Assembly: GCA_002631715.1 (NCBI GenBank)
Contig: MRSX01000003.1
Coordinates: forward strand, 62,001 to 126,000
DNA length: 64,000 nt
Direction: 5' to 3'
DNA from: Candidatus Porisulfidus sp. TsSOB
GTDB lineage: Bacteria; Pseudomonadota; Gammaproteobacteria; Poriferisulfidales; Poriferisulfidaceae
Shown here: positions 46,960-55,510 of the stretch, piece after piece
Numbering within the stretch: the first letter of the stretch is position 1
How the letters are laid out: every line of letters begins with the position of its first letter
Notes under the pieces: generated by a model
What the model saw: only the letters and a program-made list of their open reading frames with translations
Database searches by the model: none
Told to the model about the DNA's origin: nothing
Position numbers and translations under genes: made by a program

Positions 46960-47559
46960 TTAGTACTGGGTTCGTCCCTCGAACGCCGTCATCAAGGTGC
47001 CCGGATCCAGATACTCCAATTCTCCGCCCACCGGCACCCCGCGCGCCAGCCGGGTAACCTTGGCATCGTGCCGTTGTGCCAATTCACCCAACACGTGTGC
47101 CGTGACATCGCTCTCGACGGTCGTGCCGATCGCCAAAATCATCTCTTCTATCGGTTCGGACTGAAGCCGGGCCTCCAATTGGGACAGGCCGATCTCCTCC
47201 GGTCCGATCCCATCCAGCGGAGATAGCCGCCCCATCAGCACAAAATAGCGCCCTCGGTAATCGGTGTTGGCCTCCAACAGCCGTACATCGGCCGGTCCCT
47301 CCACGACGCACAACTGGTTCGCGGACCTTGATGCATCCGCGCAAATCGAGCATATTTCGTTTTCCGTGAAATTCCGGCAGCGTGCACAATGCCGGATGTT
47401 GTCCAGCGCCTCCTTCAGCACGGATGCCAGTACCCGTCCGCGCGGGCGATTCCGCTCCAGCAGGTTGAACGCCATGCGCTGCGCCGTCTTTACACCGACG
47501 CCAGGCAGGCATTGCAAGGCTTCGACCAGTTGATCCAGAAGGCTGTCCGAAGCCGACAT
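46960..47559 (-). CDS. recR: Recombination protein RecR
   Basis: A 199-residue RecFOR pathway protein. Helix-hairpin-helix LQCLPGVGVKTAQRMAFNLL near residues 16-35, four-cysteine zinc finger CARCRNFTENEICSIC, and TOPRIM motifs LCVVEGPADVRLLEA and YFVLMGRLSPLDGIGPEEI. It starts directly after the dnaX stop. The nucleoid-associated gene ebfC (ybaB), usual between dnaX and recR, is missing here. Confidence 0.96.
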   Translation of the reverse strand: MSASDSLLDQLVEALQCLPGVGVKTAQRMAFNLLERNRPRGRVLASVLKEALDNIRHCARCRNFTENEICSICADASRSANQLCVVEGPADVRLLEANTDYRGRYFVLMGRLSPLDGIGPEEIGLSQLEARLQSEPIEEMILAIGTTVESDVTAHVLGELAQRHDAKVTRLARGVPVGGELEYLDPGTLMTAFEGRTQY

Positions 47560-49161
47560 TCAGGATTCCGGGGTCGCGGATGTGATGCCGTTCATCGGGC
47601 CGATAACTTGTTGAGCTCCGAGTTCTTCCTGTAGGGCTCGAGTTGTCGGAGATTCTTCGATTTCGCGCTGAGCCTGTTCGGCCCGCTCTTTGCGAGCGTG
47701 GTCATCCTTCTGAGCCTTGGTTTCCTGTTTCGGAACACCAGAGCGAACATGCAAGGAAACCTCTCGTTTGAAGTATTCGCTTAAGGCCTCTCCCAGGGTT
47801 TTTTCGACTCCAGACGGGACCGGATACGCTTTATCGCAAACCAAATGCAGCGCATCGCCTTCCACGCGTTCTATCTCACAGTTTCCTGCGAACACCCGGG
47901 TATTCCCAAAAATCTCGAGCTGTTCAATCAACTCTCCCCATGCAATCCCCTCACCCCATTCGATTGATTTCACGGATGCAGCGGGTTCTTCTGCGACTGC
48001 CGGTGCGCTTTGGGTCTGGGCGGGCACATCTTCATCCGAAACTGCAGATTTTGAGGGAGAAGGCGCACCTTCTTGCCAACCATCCGGCATGAAGCACAAA
48101 AGACGCAACAGGGTCATCTCCAGTCCCGTCTGCTCATCGGGCGCATACTGAAGGTCACGCTTGCCCTGCAACAGTATTTGATAAGCCAACTGGAGGTCGG
48201 CCGGACTGTATGCCGCATTGATTGCACGCGCCCAGTCTTGCATTTCTTCCGGCACGTCGGCCTCCACGCCTTCGGATGCCATCGCGCAAGTATGAAACAC
48301 TCGGGCCAAGTCGTCCAGGATGTCCTGGAATGAAGGGGACAGTTCCCGTAGACCAGCGACCGCCTGCATCACCGCTTCCGGCTCCCGACCCGCAAGAGCC
48401 ATCACCAGTGCTCCAAAATTCTCACGCGGCAAGAGCCCCAGCATTCGATCCACTTCGTCCTGGGTCAGACCGTCAGCACAATAATTGATGGCCTGATCCA
48501 AAAGACTCAATCCATCCCGCATGCTGCCATCCGCCGCACGCGCCAACTGAATCACCGCATCCGGTTCGGATTCCAGCTTTTCGTGTTCGAGAATCTTGGT
48601 CAGTTGATCGCCGATCTGGGACTCGTTCAGGCGCTTCAGATGGAATTGAAGGCATCGGGACAACACCGTGGCTGGAAGTTTCTGTGGATCGGTCGTGGCA
48701 AAAAGAAACTTGAGGTGTTCGGGTGGTTCTTCCAAAGTTTTAAGCAAGGCATTAAAACTGTGCGTCGACAGCATGTGCACTTCGTCGATCAGGTATACCT
48801 TGAAGCGGCCCTGCGTGGGGACATAGGAAGAATCCGAAAGCAATTCGCGCATTTCCTCCACGCGAGTGCGGGAGGCTGCATCAATCTCCAGAAGATCCGG
48901 GAATTTTCCTTCGTCGATGCTGCGACAGGCCTCGCACACGCCGCAAGGCTCCGCGCTGACCCCCTGTTCGCAATTCAGACACTTCGCAACGATGCGCCCC
49001 AAGGTGGTCTTGCCGACGCCCCGGGTCCCCGTGAACAGGTACGCGTGATGCAACCGGTTGTTTTCAAACGCCTTGGTCAGGACCTGAAGTACATGTTGCT
49101 GGCCGACCACTTCGGCAAACGTGCGGGGTCGCCATCTGCGGGCCAGGACTTCATACGCCAT
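47560..49161 (-). CDS. dnaX: DNA polymerase III subunit gamma/tau
   Basis: A 533-residue clamp-loader ATPase. Walker A GTRGVGKTTLG near residues 45-55, zinc module CLNCEQGVSAEPCGVCEAC, Walker B VYLIDEVHML, and SRC motif TVLSRCLQFHL are all seen. The C-terminal part (from ~residue 375) is acidic and variable, then a tau-like region (WGELIEQLEIFGNTRVF). I saw no heptamer with the correct phase for E. coli-style programmed frameshifting. Confidence 0.95.
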   Translation of the reverse strand: MAYEVLARRWRPRTFAEVVGQQHVLQVLTKAFENNRLHHAYLFTGTRGVGKTTLGRIVAKCLNCEQGVSAEPCGVCEACRSIDEGKFPDLLEIDAASRTRVEEMRELLSDSSYVPTQGRFKVYLIDEVHMLSTHSFNALLKTLEEPPEHLKFLFATTDPQKLPATVLSRCLQFHLKRLNESQIGDQLTKILEHEKLESEPDAVIQLARAADGSMRDGLSLLDQAINYCADGLTQDEVDRMLGLLPRENFGALVMALAGREPEAVMQAVAGLRELSPSFQDILDDLARVFHTCAMASEGVEADVPEEMQDWARAINAAYSPADLQLAYQILLQGKRDLQYAPDEQTGLEMTLLRLLCFMPDGWQEGAPSPSKSAVSDEDVPAQTQSAPAVAEEPAASVKSIEWGEGIAWGELIEQLEIFGNTRVFAGNCEIERVEGDALHLVCDKAYPVPSGVEKTLGEALSEYFKREVSLHVRSGVPKQETKAQKDDHARKERAEQAQREIEESPTTRALQEELGAQQVIGPMNGITSATPES

Positions 49162-49208
49162 GAGGGTCGATAAGGAGGGTAAAACCAGTTCCGATTCGTC
49201 TGCAACTC

Positions 49209-49214
49209 ATTATA
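49209..49214 (-). promoter_or_regulatory. -10 element for dnaX
   Basis: A perfect TATAAT read leftward (49214-49209), 48 bases before the dnaX start, in the gap divergent from the MFS gene. No clear -35. Confidence 0.4.
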
Positions 49215-49269
49215 GTGTCCCACCCGATCCATTCGCTCGGCCGGCCCCAAGTGCGTACAATTCGCCTTG

Positions 49270-50493
49270 ATGCACGGTATTTCCCGCAATCTCGCCCAGT
49301 TCGGGCAACAACTGGCACAGGTCTTTCTGGTCGGCATGACCCTCGGCATGGTGCGCACGGTCGTGCCGGCACTGGCCGAAAGCGAATTCTCCGTGGAGCG
49401 CGGCTCCTACCTCCTGTTGACCGTCTTCGTCGTTGCGTTCGGATTCGTCAAGGGCACCATGAATTTTGTTGCCGGACGGACGGCGGACCGGTTCGGCCGA
49501 AAGCCCGTGTTGTTGACAGGCTGGCTATTCGCCCTGCCTGCTCCTTGGTTGATCCTGTATGCCACGAGTTGGAATGAGGTGGTGCTGGCCACGCTGCTAC
49601 TGGGCATCAACCAGGGCCTGTGCTGGTCGGCAACCCAAACCAGCAAATTGGACTTGGCGCATTCCCAGGAACGAGGCTTTGCGGTCGGGCTGGACGAGTT
49701 CTCCGGTTACATGGGGGTAGCGGTTGCCGGAGTCATGACCGGCTACCTCGCAAGCGCAATGGATGCCCGAGAGGCATTGTGGGGATTCGGCCTTATCTGC
49801 ATCATGCTGGCCTTGGGGCTTCTGCTTGGATTCGTGCGTGAAACCCTCCCTTGGGCACACCGTGAACAACAGGCGACCGAAACTCCGACTGAAGCGATAC
49901 CCGCCACTACATGGGAAGCCTTTGCCAAGGTCTCCTGGCGGGATCGGCGCATGTTTGCGGTCAGTCAGGCTGGGCTGGTTGAGAAATTCGTGGACACTCT
50001 GGTCTGGATCTTTTATCCCGTCTATCTGTACACCCACGGTTTCAGCCTTCCCGATATCGGCTGGATAGTGGGCATCTACGGAACGGTCTGGGGAGCCAGC
50101 CAGTTCCTGACCGGCCGACTCTCTGACCGGATCGGTCGCTTGATTCCCTGCGTGGCTGGCATGTGGCTGTGCGGAATCGGGGTTCTGGGTTCGCTGTGGA
50201 GCCTGCAATTCGAAACCTGGGCGATCAGCGCCGCCATCACAGGGTTCGGCATGGCCTTACTGTATCCCAATCTCAGTGCCGCGATCAGCGACCTCGCAAC
50301 TCCTGCATGGCGGGGCTCCGCCATTGGAGCATACCGTTTCTGGCGCGACTTGGGCTACGGCATTGGGGCGCTCGGGCTGGGTATCCTGGCGAGCCTTTCC
50401 GGATACTTGGAGGCTGGGTTTTACGGGGTGGCTATCAGTATGTTCGCATCGGGCGCATTGCTGGCGTGGCTTGGCCCGAGGCGGTCTGGCTAG
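49270..50493 (+). CDS. MFS transporter
   Basis: A 407-residue Major Facilitator protein with about twelve hydrophobic helices. The loop 2-3 signature is present as AGRTADRFGRKPVLL and repeated in the second half as TGRLSDRIGRLIP. The substrate is unknown; the sequence resembles drug or sugar-type exporters in general. ATG 49270 is chosen; an adjoining TTG at 49267 would add one residue. Confidence 0.82.
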   Translation: MHGISRNLAQFGQQLAQVFLVGMTLGMVRTVVPALAESEFSVERGSYLLLTVFVVAFGFVKGTMNFVAGRTADRFGRKPVLLTGWLFALPAPWLILYATSWNEVVLATLLLGINQGLCWSATQTSKLDLAHSQERGFAVGLDEFSGYMGVAVAGVMTGYLASAMDAREALWGFGLICIMLALGLLLGFVRETLPWAHREQQATETPTEAIPATTWEAFAKVSWRDRRMFAVSQAGLVEKFVDTLVWIFYPVYLYTHGFSLPDIGWIVGIYGTVWGASQFLTGRLSDRIGRLIPCVAGMWLCGIGVLGSLWSLQFETWAISAAITGFGMALLYPNLSAAISDLATPAWRGSAIGAYRFWRDLGYGIGALGLGILASLSGYLEAGFYGVAISMFASGALLAWLGPRRSG

Positions 50494-50518
50494 CAGTCGC
50501 CAACTAAATCGTCCGGCT

Positions 50519-51994
50519 TCAGAACAACTTCTGAAGACCCAAGCGAGTCGTGAAGTTATCTCGATCGTAAAGGTCGATATTGGACTTCGTCTCGGCAAGA
50601 CCGAATGTGAGTTCCGGGAGATAACCGTTCCAGGACAAGGCGCGGTTGGAAACGGTAACGCGAAGATTCCGGTGCTGATCCTTGCGCCGTCTCTCGAAAA
50701 GCAATTCCTCCCCCTTGTATCGGATCTCCGACAGCGTGGCCACCGCCGACACATGCCAATTCAGGCCGAAGACGGTCTCATAGGCGAGCATCCCCTGATG
50801 CGATTTCCAACGCTGCGTGGATAGATCGGGATGTTCCGTAGAAAACGTCCAGCCCGCCGTCATCCGTGCGCTCTGAAACGTACGCTCCGCATATAGGTTG
50901 AACGCCTGCCCTTTCGGTTCCAGCCGACTTGAACCCTCGCTGTATTGAGTGTCCCAATAGCGAACGTAGCCGCCGAGCGCCCAGTGTCCGGGCAGACTCT
51001 GCCGTGCAGAGAATCGTATCCAGGCACTGCCCGAATAAGGATCTCCTCCTTGCCAACGTTTCTCGTAACCAATGTCTGCGCCAGCATAGCCTGGAAGTCT
51101 GTGATCTGCGAATTCCGTCAGATAAAACCATTGGGGCCCCGTCGACAGATTCAGCCAAGTGCGGTTGTGCGCCTGGGCATTGCGCGCCGTGTTGCGCGCC
51201 ACGCCGACCCGAGAATTCAGGCGCAGACTTCCATCTGTCCGCAAGGGCGTACGGTGGAGCAAGTTAACTCCTGTGCGGGCCACCCACGCTTCGACCGGCT
51301 TTTCGTTCACGGTGAATCTTAGCCCGCCGAACAGGGGAATTTCCACCTGATCTACTTCGGTTGCGTTATTGACGTTATCGTCTTTCCAGACACTGAAGTC
51401 GTAGTCGATCAACAGGCTCTTCCGACGATGGATACGCTCCAAGAATTTCTCAACGTTGCGTCCAACCGGCTTCGGCAGATTTTTCCTCTCGCGGATATCC
51501 CGGAATATCGCATCGGCTTCCTCGTCCCGCCCCGTTGAATACAACATGGCAGCATAATCCAACTGGAGCCGATCCACCTGCGGATATTCCTTGGCAAGTT
51601 GTCCCAGTATCCGCGTCGCCATCTCGCGGTTTCCAAGTGCCAAGTGCGCCTGTGCCGCCAGGAAAAGGATATCGGCCGTAGTCCGCCCACCCAGCATTTG
51701 GGTCGCCTGTTCCAGCAGTTTCAGAGTTTGAGCTGGATTGCCCTGCTGAAGTTGCTGGCCCGCCGCCATGATCAGTTGCCGGTACTTTTCCTCCGAAGCG
51801 TTCTGCCCATCGGGCTGTGCGGACTCAGGCTCGGCTTTAGCCGATTTCACAGGAGCCGATGGTGTGACTTCATCGGCCCATCCGGTACCGCAGCCCAAAC
51901 TCAACAGTACTGCCAAACCAACCGCGGCCATAGTTGTGCGGCCGCCATTTCTGCGATTTGGGGAATTCACTGGCACTGACTGGATCCGAGGCAC
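50519..51994 (-). CDS. Slam-like outer-membrane protein (TPR plus DUF560 barrel)
   Basis: A 491-residue protein with the layout of surface lipoprotein assembly modulators: a signal peptide (AAVGLAVLLSLGCGTGWA), a periplasmic TPR-like region (residues ~65-190, GNPAQTLKLLEQATQMLGG and LAAQAHLALGNREMATRILG), then a beta-barrel domain with LLIDYDFSVWKDDNVNNATE, SLRLNSRVGVARNTARNAQA, NLSTGPQWFYLTEFADH and terminal RLGLQKLF ending in Phe. Slam proteins move lipoproteins to the cell surface; no lipoprotein substrate gene lies alongside. ATG 51931 is an alternative start, 21 residues in. Confidence 0.75.
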   Translation of the reverse strand: MPRIQSVPVNSPNRRNGGRTTMAAVGLAVLLSLGCGTGWADEVTPSAPVKSAKAEPESAQPDGQNASEEKYRQLIMAAGQQLQQGNPAQTLKLLEQATQMLGGRTTADILFLAAQAHLALGNREMATRILGQLAKEYPQVDRLQLDYAAMLYSTGRDEEADAIFRDIRERKNLPKPVGRNVEKFLERIHRRKSLLIDYDFSVWKDDNVNNATEVDQVEIPLFGGLRFTVNEKPVEAWVARTGVNLLHRTPLRTDGSLRLNSRVGVARNTARNAQAHNRTWLNLSTGPQWFYLTEFADHRLPGYAGADIGYEKRWQGGDPYSGSAWIRFSARQSLPGHWALGGYVRYWDTQYSEGSSRLEPKGQAFNLYAERTFQSARMTAGWTFSTEHPDLSTQRWKSHQGMLAYETVFGLNWHVSAVATLSEIRYKGEELLFERRRKDQHRNLRVTVSNRALSWNGYLPELTFGLAETKSNIDLYDRDNFTTRLGLQKLF

Positions 51995-52038
51995 TGGATG
52001 CGGGGATCCGGAGTTGTTACCCGGCCCTCTACCTACTC

Positions 52039-53418
52039 TTAGCCCAGAATTTGCAGCATTTCTTCGCGACGGGTGAACTTCTCCCGTGGCTTGCCCTTTG
52101 GCTCGCCCCGGCTGACTTCTTCCGCGTCAATCTGCTGCCATTCCGGAAAGTCGATGCTGCGCACACCGCGTTCCTGCAACAATTTAGCCAACGCGTCCGT
52201 TCCCGCGCGATCCGCGGAGAGGTTATTCAGATCCCCCATCAGAGATTCGACCGTCTGCACTGCACAGGCGCGATTGGTCCCAATGATTCCGGAAGGCCCG
52301 CGCTTGATCCAGCCCGCTGTATAGATGCCCGGCACGACCGCCCCATCCGGGCCATCGGTGATCCGGCCTTCTTGGTTCGGAAATACACCCCAGGAGTCAT
52401 GGAACGGCACCCCTTCGATTGGCACTCCCCGATAGCCAATGGAGCGGAACAGCAGCCCACACTCCAAGGTTTCGGTCTCGCCCGTGCCCGAGGCCCGTTG
52501 CGAAAACGGTTCGCCGGACAACTCGTTGCGTTCCAACACCACCCGCTCGATCCGGCCATTCCCTTCGATGCGGATCGGGCTCCGGCAGAACATCATGCGG
52601 CAAGTCCGGGCTTTTCCGTGCTCTGCGTTTTCCGCCATCTTCTCGAAGACCGCCATGTTCTTGGCCGCCACCACACCTGCTTTCTTGTCAGCGACCTCGG
52701 TTTGGCTGGCTTCGTTGAGAGCCAACTCTTCCGAAGCAATGGCCGCTTGGCAATTCTCCAGTTCCAGAAACTCGCGCAGTTCCTTGGTGGTGAATTTCGC
52801 CTGCGCCGGCCCCCGGCGTCCTACGACTGCAATTGTCTTGATCTGGCTTTCGGCCAGCGCATCCAAAGCATGCTGACTAATGTCGGTATGCTTGAGCTCA
52901 TCAACAGATTTGGACAGGATGCGGGCGACATCTGCCGCCACGTTCCCTTGACCGATGATCACGGCAGTTTCATGCGAGAAATCGAATTCCCGGTCCCGGT
53001 AGTCCGGGTGACCGTTGTACCAGCCGACGAATTCCGTCGCGGTATGGCTGCCCGCCAGGTCCTCGCCCTCGATCCCAAGGCGGCGATCCGTTTCAGCGCC
53101 GCAGGTATAAATCACAGCGTGGTAGATGTCCCGCAACTCCTGCGGCGTGACGTCCTTTCCGACCGTCACGTTGCCGAAAAAGCGGAAACCCTCGAGTGCA
53201 GCGACTTTCTTGTAGACCTCGATCGACTGCTTGAGCTTGGGATGATCCGGCGCGACACCGCTGCGCACCAACCCGTAAGGGGAGGGCAAACGTTCGATCA
53301 GGTCAACCTGGGCAGCAATCTCGGATTTCAGCAATGCCTCGGTCGCATAAAACCCACTCGGCCCGGCGCCGACAACCGCGACCCGCAAGGGCGCGGCTTC
53401 TGTCCCCAGTTGGCTCAC
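52039..53418 (-). CDS. FprA-type NADPH:ferredoxin oxidoreductase
   Basis: A 459-residue FAD-dependent reductase of the adrenodoxin reductase/FprA type. FAD-binding VAVVGAGPSGFYATEAL at residues ~13-29, then PSPYGLVRSGVAPDHPKLK, and NADP-binding GQGNVAADVARIL. The segments VVGRRGPAQAKFTTKELREF and RTDGP-like VPGIYTAGWIKRGPSGIIGTN match the family. It lies five bases after a 7Fe ferredoxin gene, so the pair is probably a reductase-ferredoxin couple. In sterol-making bacteria such a couple could feed sterol demethylases; that is inference. Confidence 0.9.
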   Translation of the reverse strand: MSQLGTEAAPLRVAVVGAGPSGFYATEALLKSEIAAQVDLIERLPSPYGLVRSGVAPDHPKLKQSIEVYKKVAALEGFRFFGNVTVGKDVTPQELRDIYHAVIYTCGAETDRRLGIEGEDLAGSHTATEFVGWYNGHPDYRDREFDFSHETAVIIGQGNVAADVARILSKSVDELKHTDISQHALDALAESQIKTIAVVGRRGPAQAKFTTKELREFLELENCQAAIASEELALNEASQTEVADKKAGVVAAKNMAVFEKMAENAEHGKARTCRMMFCRSPIRIEGNGRIERVVLERNELSGEPFSQRASGTGETETLECGLLFRSIGYRGVPIEGVPFHDSWGVFPNQEGRITDGPDGAVVPGIYTAGWIKRGPSGIIGTNRACAVQTVESLMGDLNNLSADRAGTDALAKLLQERGVRSIDFPEWQQIDAEEVSRGEPKGKPREKFTRREEMLQILG

Positions 53419-53422
53419 GGAA

Positions 53423-53728
53423 TCAGAATCCTAGTGCAGTCTTGCGTTCGTCCGCACCGGGCAGCGGGTCCATTTTCTCTTCAATCACCGGAAGTTCGGG
53501 GGCTTTCTCAGCATTGATTTCGAGCCACTCCTGCTTGTCTTCTGGGAGATCGTCTTCTTCGTAAATCGCCTGAACCGGACATTCCGGAATGCAGGCGCTG
53601 CAGTCAATGCAGACATCCGGGTCGATGTACAGCATCTCGTCGTCATAGTGGAAGCAGGCGACGGGACAAACAGTTACACAATCCGTATAACGGCAACCTT
53701 TGCAGTTATCAGTTACGATCGTTGTCAT
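53423..53728 (-). CDS. fdxA: 7Fe ferredoxin FdxA ([3Fe-4S][4Fe-4S])
   Basis: A 101-residue ferredoxin closely matching Azotobacter FdI type: TDNCKGCRYTDCVTVCPV, then CIDCSACIPECPVQAI, with the spacing of one 3Fe-4S and one 4Fe-4S cluster, and the C-terminal extension QEWLEINAEKAPELP ... KMDPLPGADE. It precedes the FprA-type reductase on the same strand. Confidence 0.95.
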   Translation of the reverse strand: MTTIVTDNCKGCRYTDCVTVCPVACFHYDDEMLYIDPDVCIDCSACIPECPVQAIYEEDDLPEDKQEWLEINAEKAPELPVIEEKMDPLPGADERKTALGF

Positions 53729-53787
53729 TCAAGGCTCCTAATGTGAAGTGAAGCGGGCTGCACCCGCATAGGCGGGCGAAGGATTAA

Positions 53788-53793
53788 ATTATA
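53788..53793 (-). promoter_or_regulatory. -10 element for fdxA
   Basis: A perfect TATAAT read leftward (53793-53788), 60 bases before the fdxA start and just after the fhcC stop. The spaced -35 candidate (TTCGAT) is weak. Confidence 0.4.
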
Positions 53794-53801
53794 GACGAGC
53801 G

Positions 53802-54614
53802 TTAGCGCGAATCGAACACCAGGATTTCGCCACGGTTCTCTTCCACGCTGTCCCCGCAGTAGCGGCGATAACGGCCACCCATGTGATCGTCGTCGATTTC
53901 AAAGCCACTCTGCCCCAAGTGGCACAGGTAAAACCTGAGGAACGTCGGTCGCAGCCAACAGGAGTAGGTGAAGGTCGGCAGTAATTCGACCGGCTCGAAC
54001 GAGATAATCGAGCCGCGCACCATGCCGGCGCCCGCGCGGATGCCCATCCCGCCCATCACAACGATGGTGCCAGCGCGCATGTTGACCCCAACGAAATCGC
54101 CAGCCTGACCACCAACCGCAATCAAACCGCGGCGCATGGCCGATCCTAATTCATTCTTGACATTGCCGTGGATCAGGATCTCCCCGCCCATGATCCCGAC
54201 GCGTTGGCCCCGGTAGGCGCTGCCCACCATGTGCCCCGCATTGCCCATCACCTCGATCCGTCCCCCGCTCATCTCCGGCCCGACCCAATCCGAAGCGTCC
54301 CCGGAAACACGAATCACGCCCCCGGACATACCAGCTCCGAGGTGCATGCCGGCAGAACCATTCACGCGAACCTCGCCCTCCTTCATTCCGGCACCGATGT
54401 ATTTGACCCGCGACAGGTCCCCTTCCAGGCGCAATGAGCTCTGACCATTCCCGGTCACGCGAAAAAAGTCTCCAACCCGCACCTTGCGATTGCCGTGCAT
54501 CATCGCGAGATGCTCGATCCCTGATTGCGACAGGCCCTTGATCTTTGCAGGGCTCAGGCACTCTGCTTCGATCGGCACCTCAGGCGCGGTGGTCAGTTCC
54601 AACTCGGTGTGCAT
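53802..54614 (-). CDS. fhcC: Formyltransferase/hydrolase complex subunit C
   Basis: A 270-residue homologue of formylmethanofuran dehydrogenase subunit C (FwdC). The body is a right-handed helix of glycine-rich repeats (GDLSRVKYIGAGMKEGEVRV, GGVIRVSGDASDWVGPEM, GGRIEVMGNAGHMVG, GEILIHGNVKNELGS, AGTIVVMGGMGIRAGAG). In methylotrophs the FhcABCD complex transfers formyl from tetrahydromethanopterin to methanofuran and hydrolyses it to formate. Last gene of the cluster, three bases after fhcD. Confidence 0.94.
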   Translation of the reverse strand: MHTELELTTAPEVPIEAECLSPAKIKGLSQSGIEHLAMMHGNRKVRVGDFFRVTGNGQSSLRLEGDLSRVKYIGAGMKEGEVRVNGSAGMHLGAGMSGGVIRVSGDASDWVGPEMSGGRIEVMGNAGHMVGSAYRGQRVGIMGGEILIHGNVKNELGSAMRRGLIAVGGQAGDFVGVNMRAGTIVVMGGMGIRAGAGMVRGSIISFEPVELLPTFTYSCWLRPTFLRFYLCHLGQSGFEIDDDHMGGRYRRYCGDSVEENRGEILVFDSR

Positions 54615-54616
54615 GA

Positions 54617-55510
54617 TCAGTTGCTCTCCAGCAATTCATAGAGATGGAATTTGTATTGGCCGAGCGTCCCGCCGTAGTTCCCTGCGCTGACGTAGTCCAC
54701 GCCACGTTCCGCCGCGGCCTGGATGCCCCGCCGCATGGCTTCGCGCAAGGCATTCTCGTCGAGACCGTTGACCACCACCTCGTAGACCGCCGCGATGCCT
54801 TCCGGCAACGCCGAGTTCTCGACTCGCCCCCGCAGGGTTGGGCAATAGGCTTCGTTGGTCGAGGCGATCATGCCCTTGTAGCGGGAACCCACCTTGCTGC
54901 CGGATCCGACCACGCCCTGTGGGAAAGGCAGGAATACGCCAGCCACGTCGCGCATTGCATCCGCCGCGCCAGACGCGGCACGCAAAGCGGTCCGCCCGCT
55001 TCTTCCCAGCATTAGCAGGTTGCCGCCACCGATCGCGGGCTGAACCCCGAACACGTCGTCCACCAGGAACTCGCCTCCCATGATCGGAATCCTCCAGAAC
55101 TTCCGGCCCCCCACCACCTTGGCGATCTGGTGGCCGTCGCCAAAGAACCGCAGTCGCTGCCCGACCGGCACGGTGGTTCCATTTTCCAGCCCGTTGTAGC
55201 AGGCGGTCGTCGGGCAGGTCATCACGCACTGCCCGATCCGCTCGACCAGGCGGGCGCTCATGTCCTTCTCGCTCATCGCGAACAGCAGCACGCTGATTCC
55301 CGGGCGCAGGTCCGGCGTATCGGTATCAGAAATCTCGCATTCCACCGCTGCCTCGCATTTGCAGCGAATTACGGAAGTGGCAAAGCCGGTGAAGGACTGG
55401 GCGGCGGCTCGCGCCCAGTTCTTGGTGTCGGCGGTGATGATGACGCGCGCGCCCCACATGCCAAAAGCTTCGGCAAACGTATCAACCACCTCGGTCTTGC
55501 CGACTCTCAT
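54617..55510 (-). CDS. fhcD: Formylmethanofuran:tetrahydromethanopterin formyltransferase (FhcD/Ftr)
   Basis: A 297-residue cytoplasmic enzyme that transfers a formyl group between tetrahydromethanopterin and methanofuran, part of formaldehyde oxidation. Family segments: VDTFAEAFGMWGARVIITAD near the N-terminus, TACYNGLENGTTVPVGQRLRFFGDG, KFWRIPIMGGEFLVDD, and SAGNYGGTLGQYKFHLYEL at the end. It overlaps fhcA by four bases. Confidence 0.96.
   Translation of the reverse strand: MRVGKTEVVDTFAEAFGMWGARVIITADTKNWARAAAQSFTGFATSVIRCKCEAAVECEISDTDTPDLRPGISVLLFAMSEKDMSARLVERIGQCVMTCPTTACYNGLENGTTVPVGQRLRFFGDGHQIAKVVGGRKFWRIPIMGGEFLVDDVFGVQPAIGGGNLLMLGRSGRTALRAASGAADAMRDVAGVFLPFPQGVVGSGSKVGSRYKGMIASTNEAYCPTLRGRVENSALPEGIAAVYEVVVNGLDENALREAMRRGIQAAAERGVDYVSAGNYGGTLGQYKFHLYELLESN

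Noticed and set aside
47795-47815. An A-run in dnaX as a programmed -1 frameshift site.
   Set aside because: The run reads GAA-AAA-ACC, so its phase does not fit an X-XXY-YYZ slippery heptamer.
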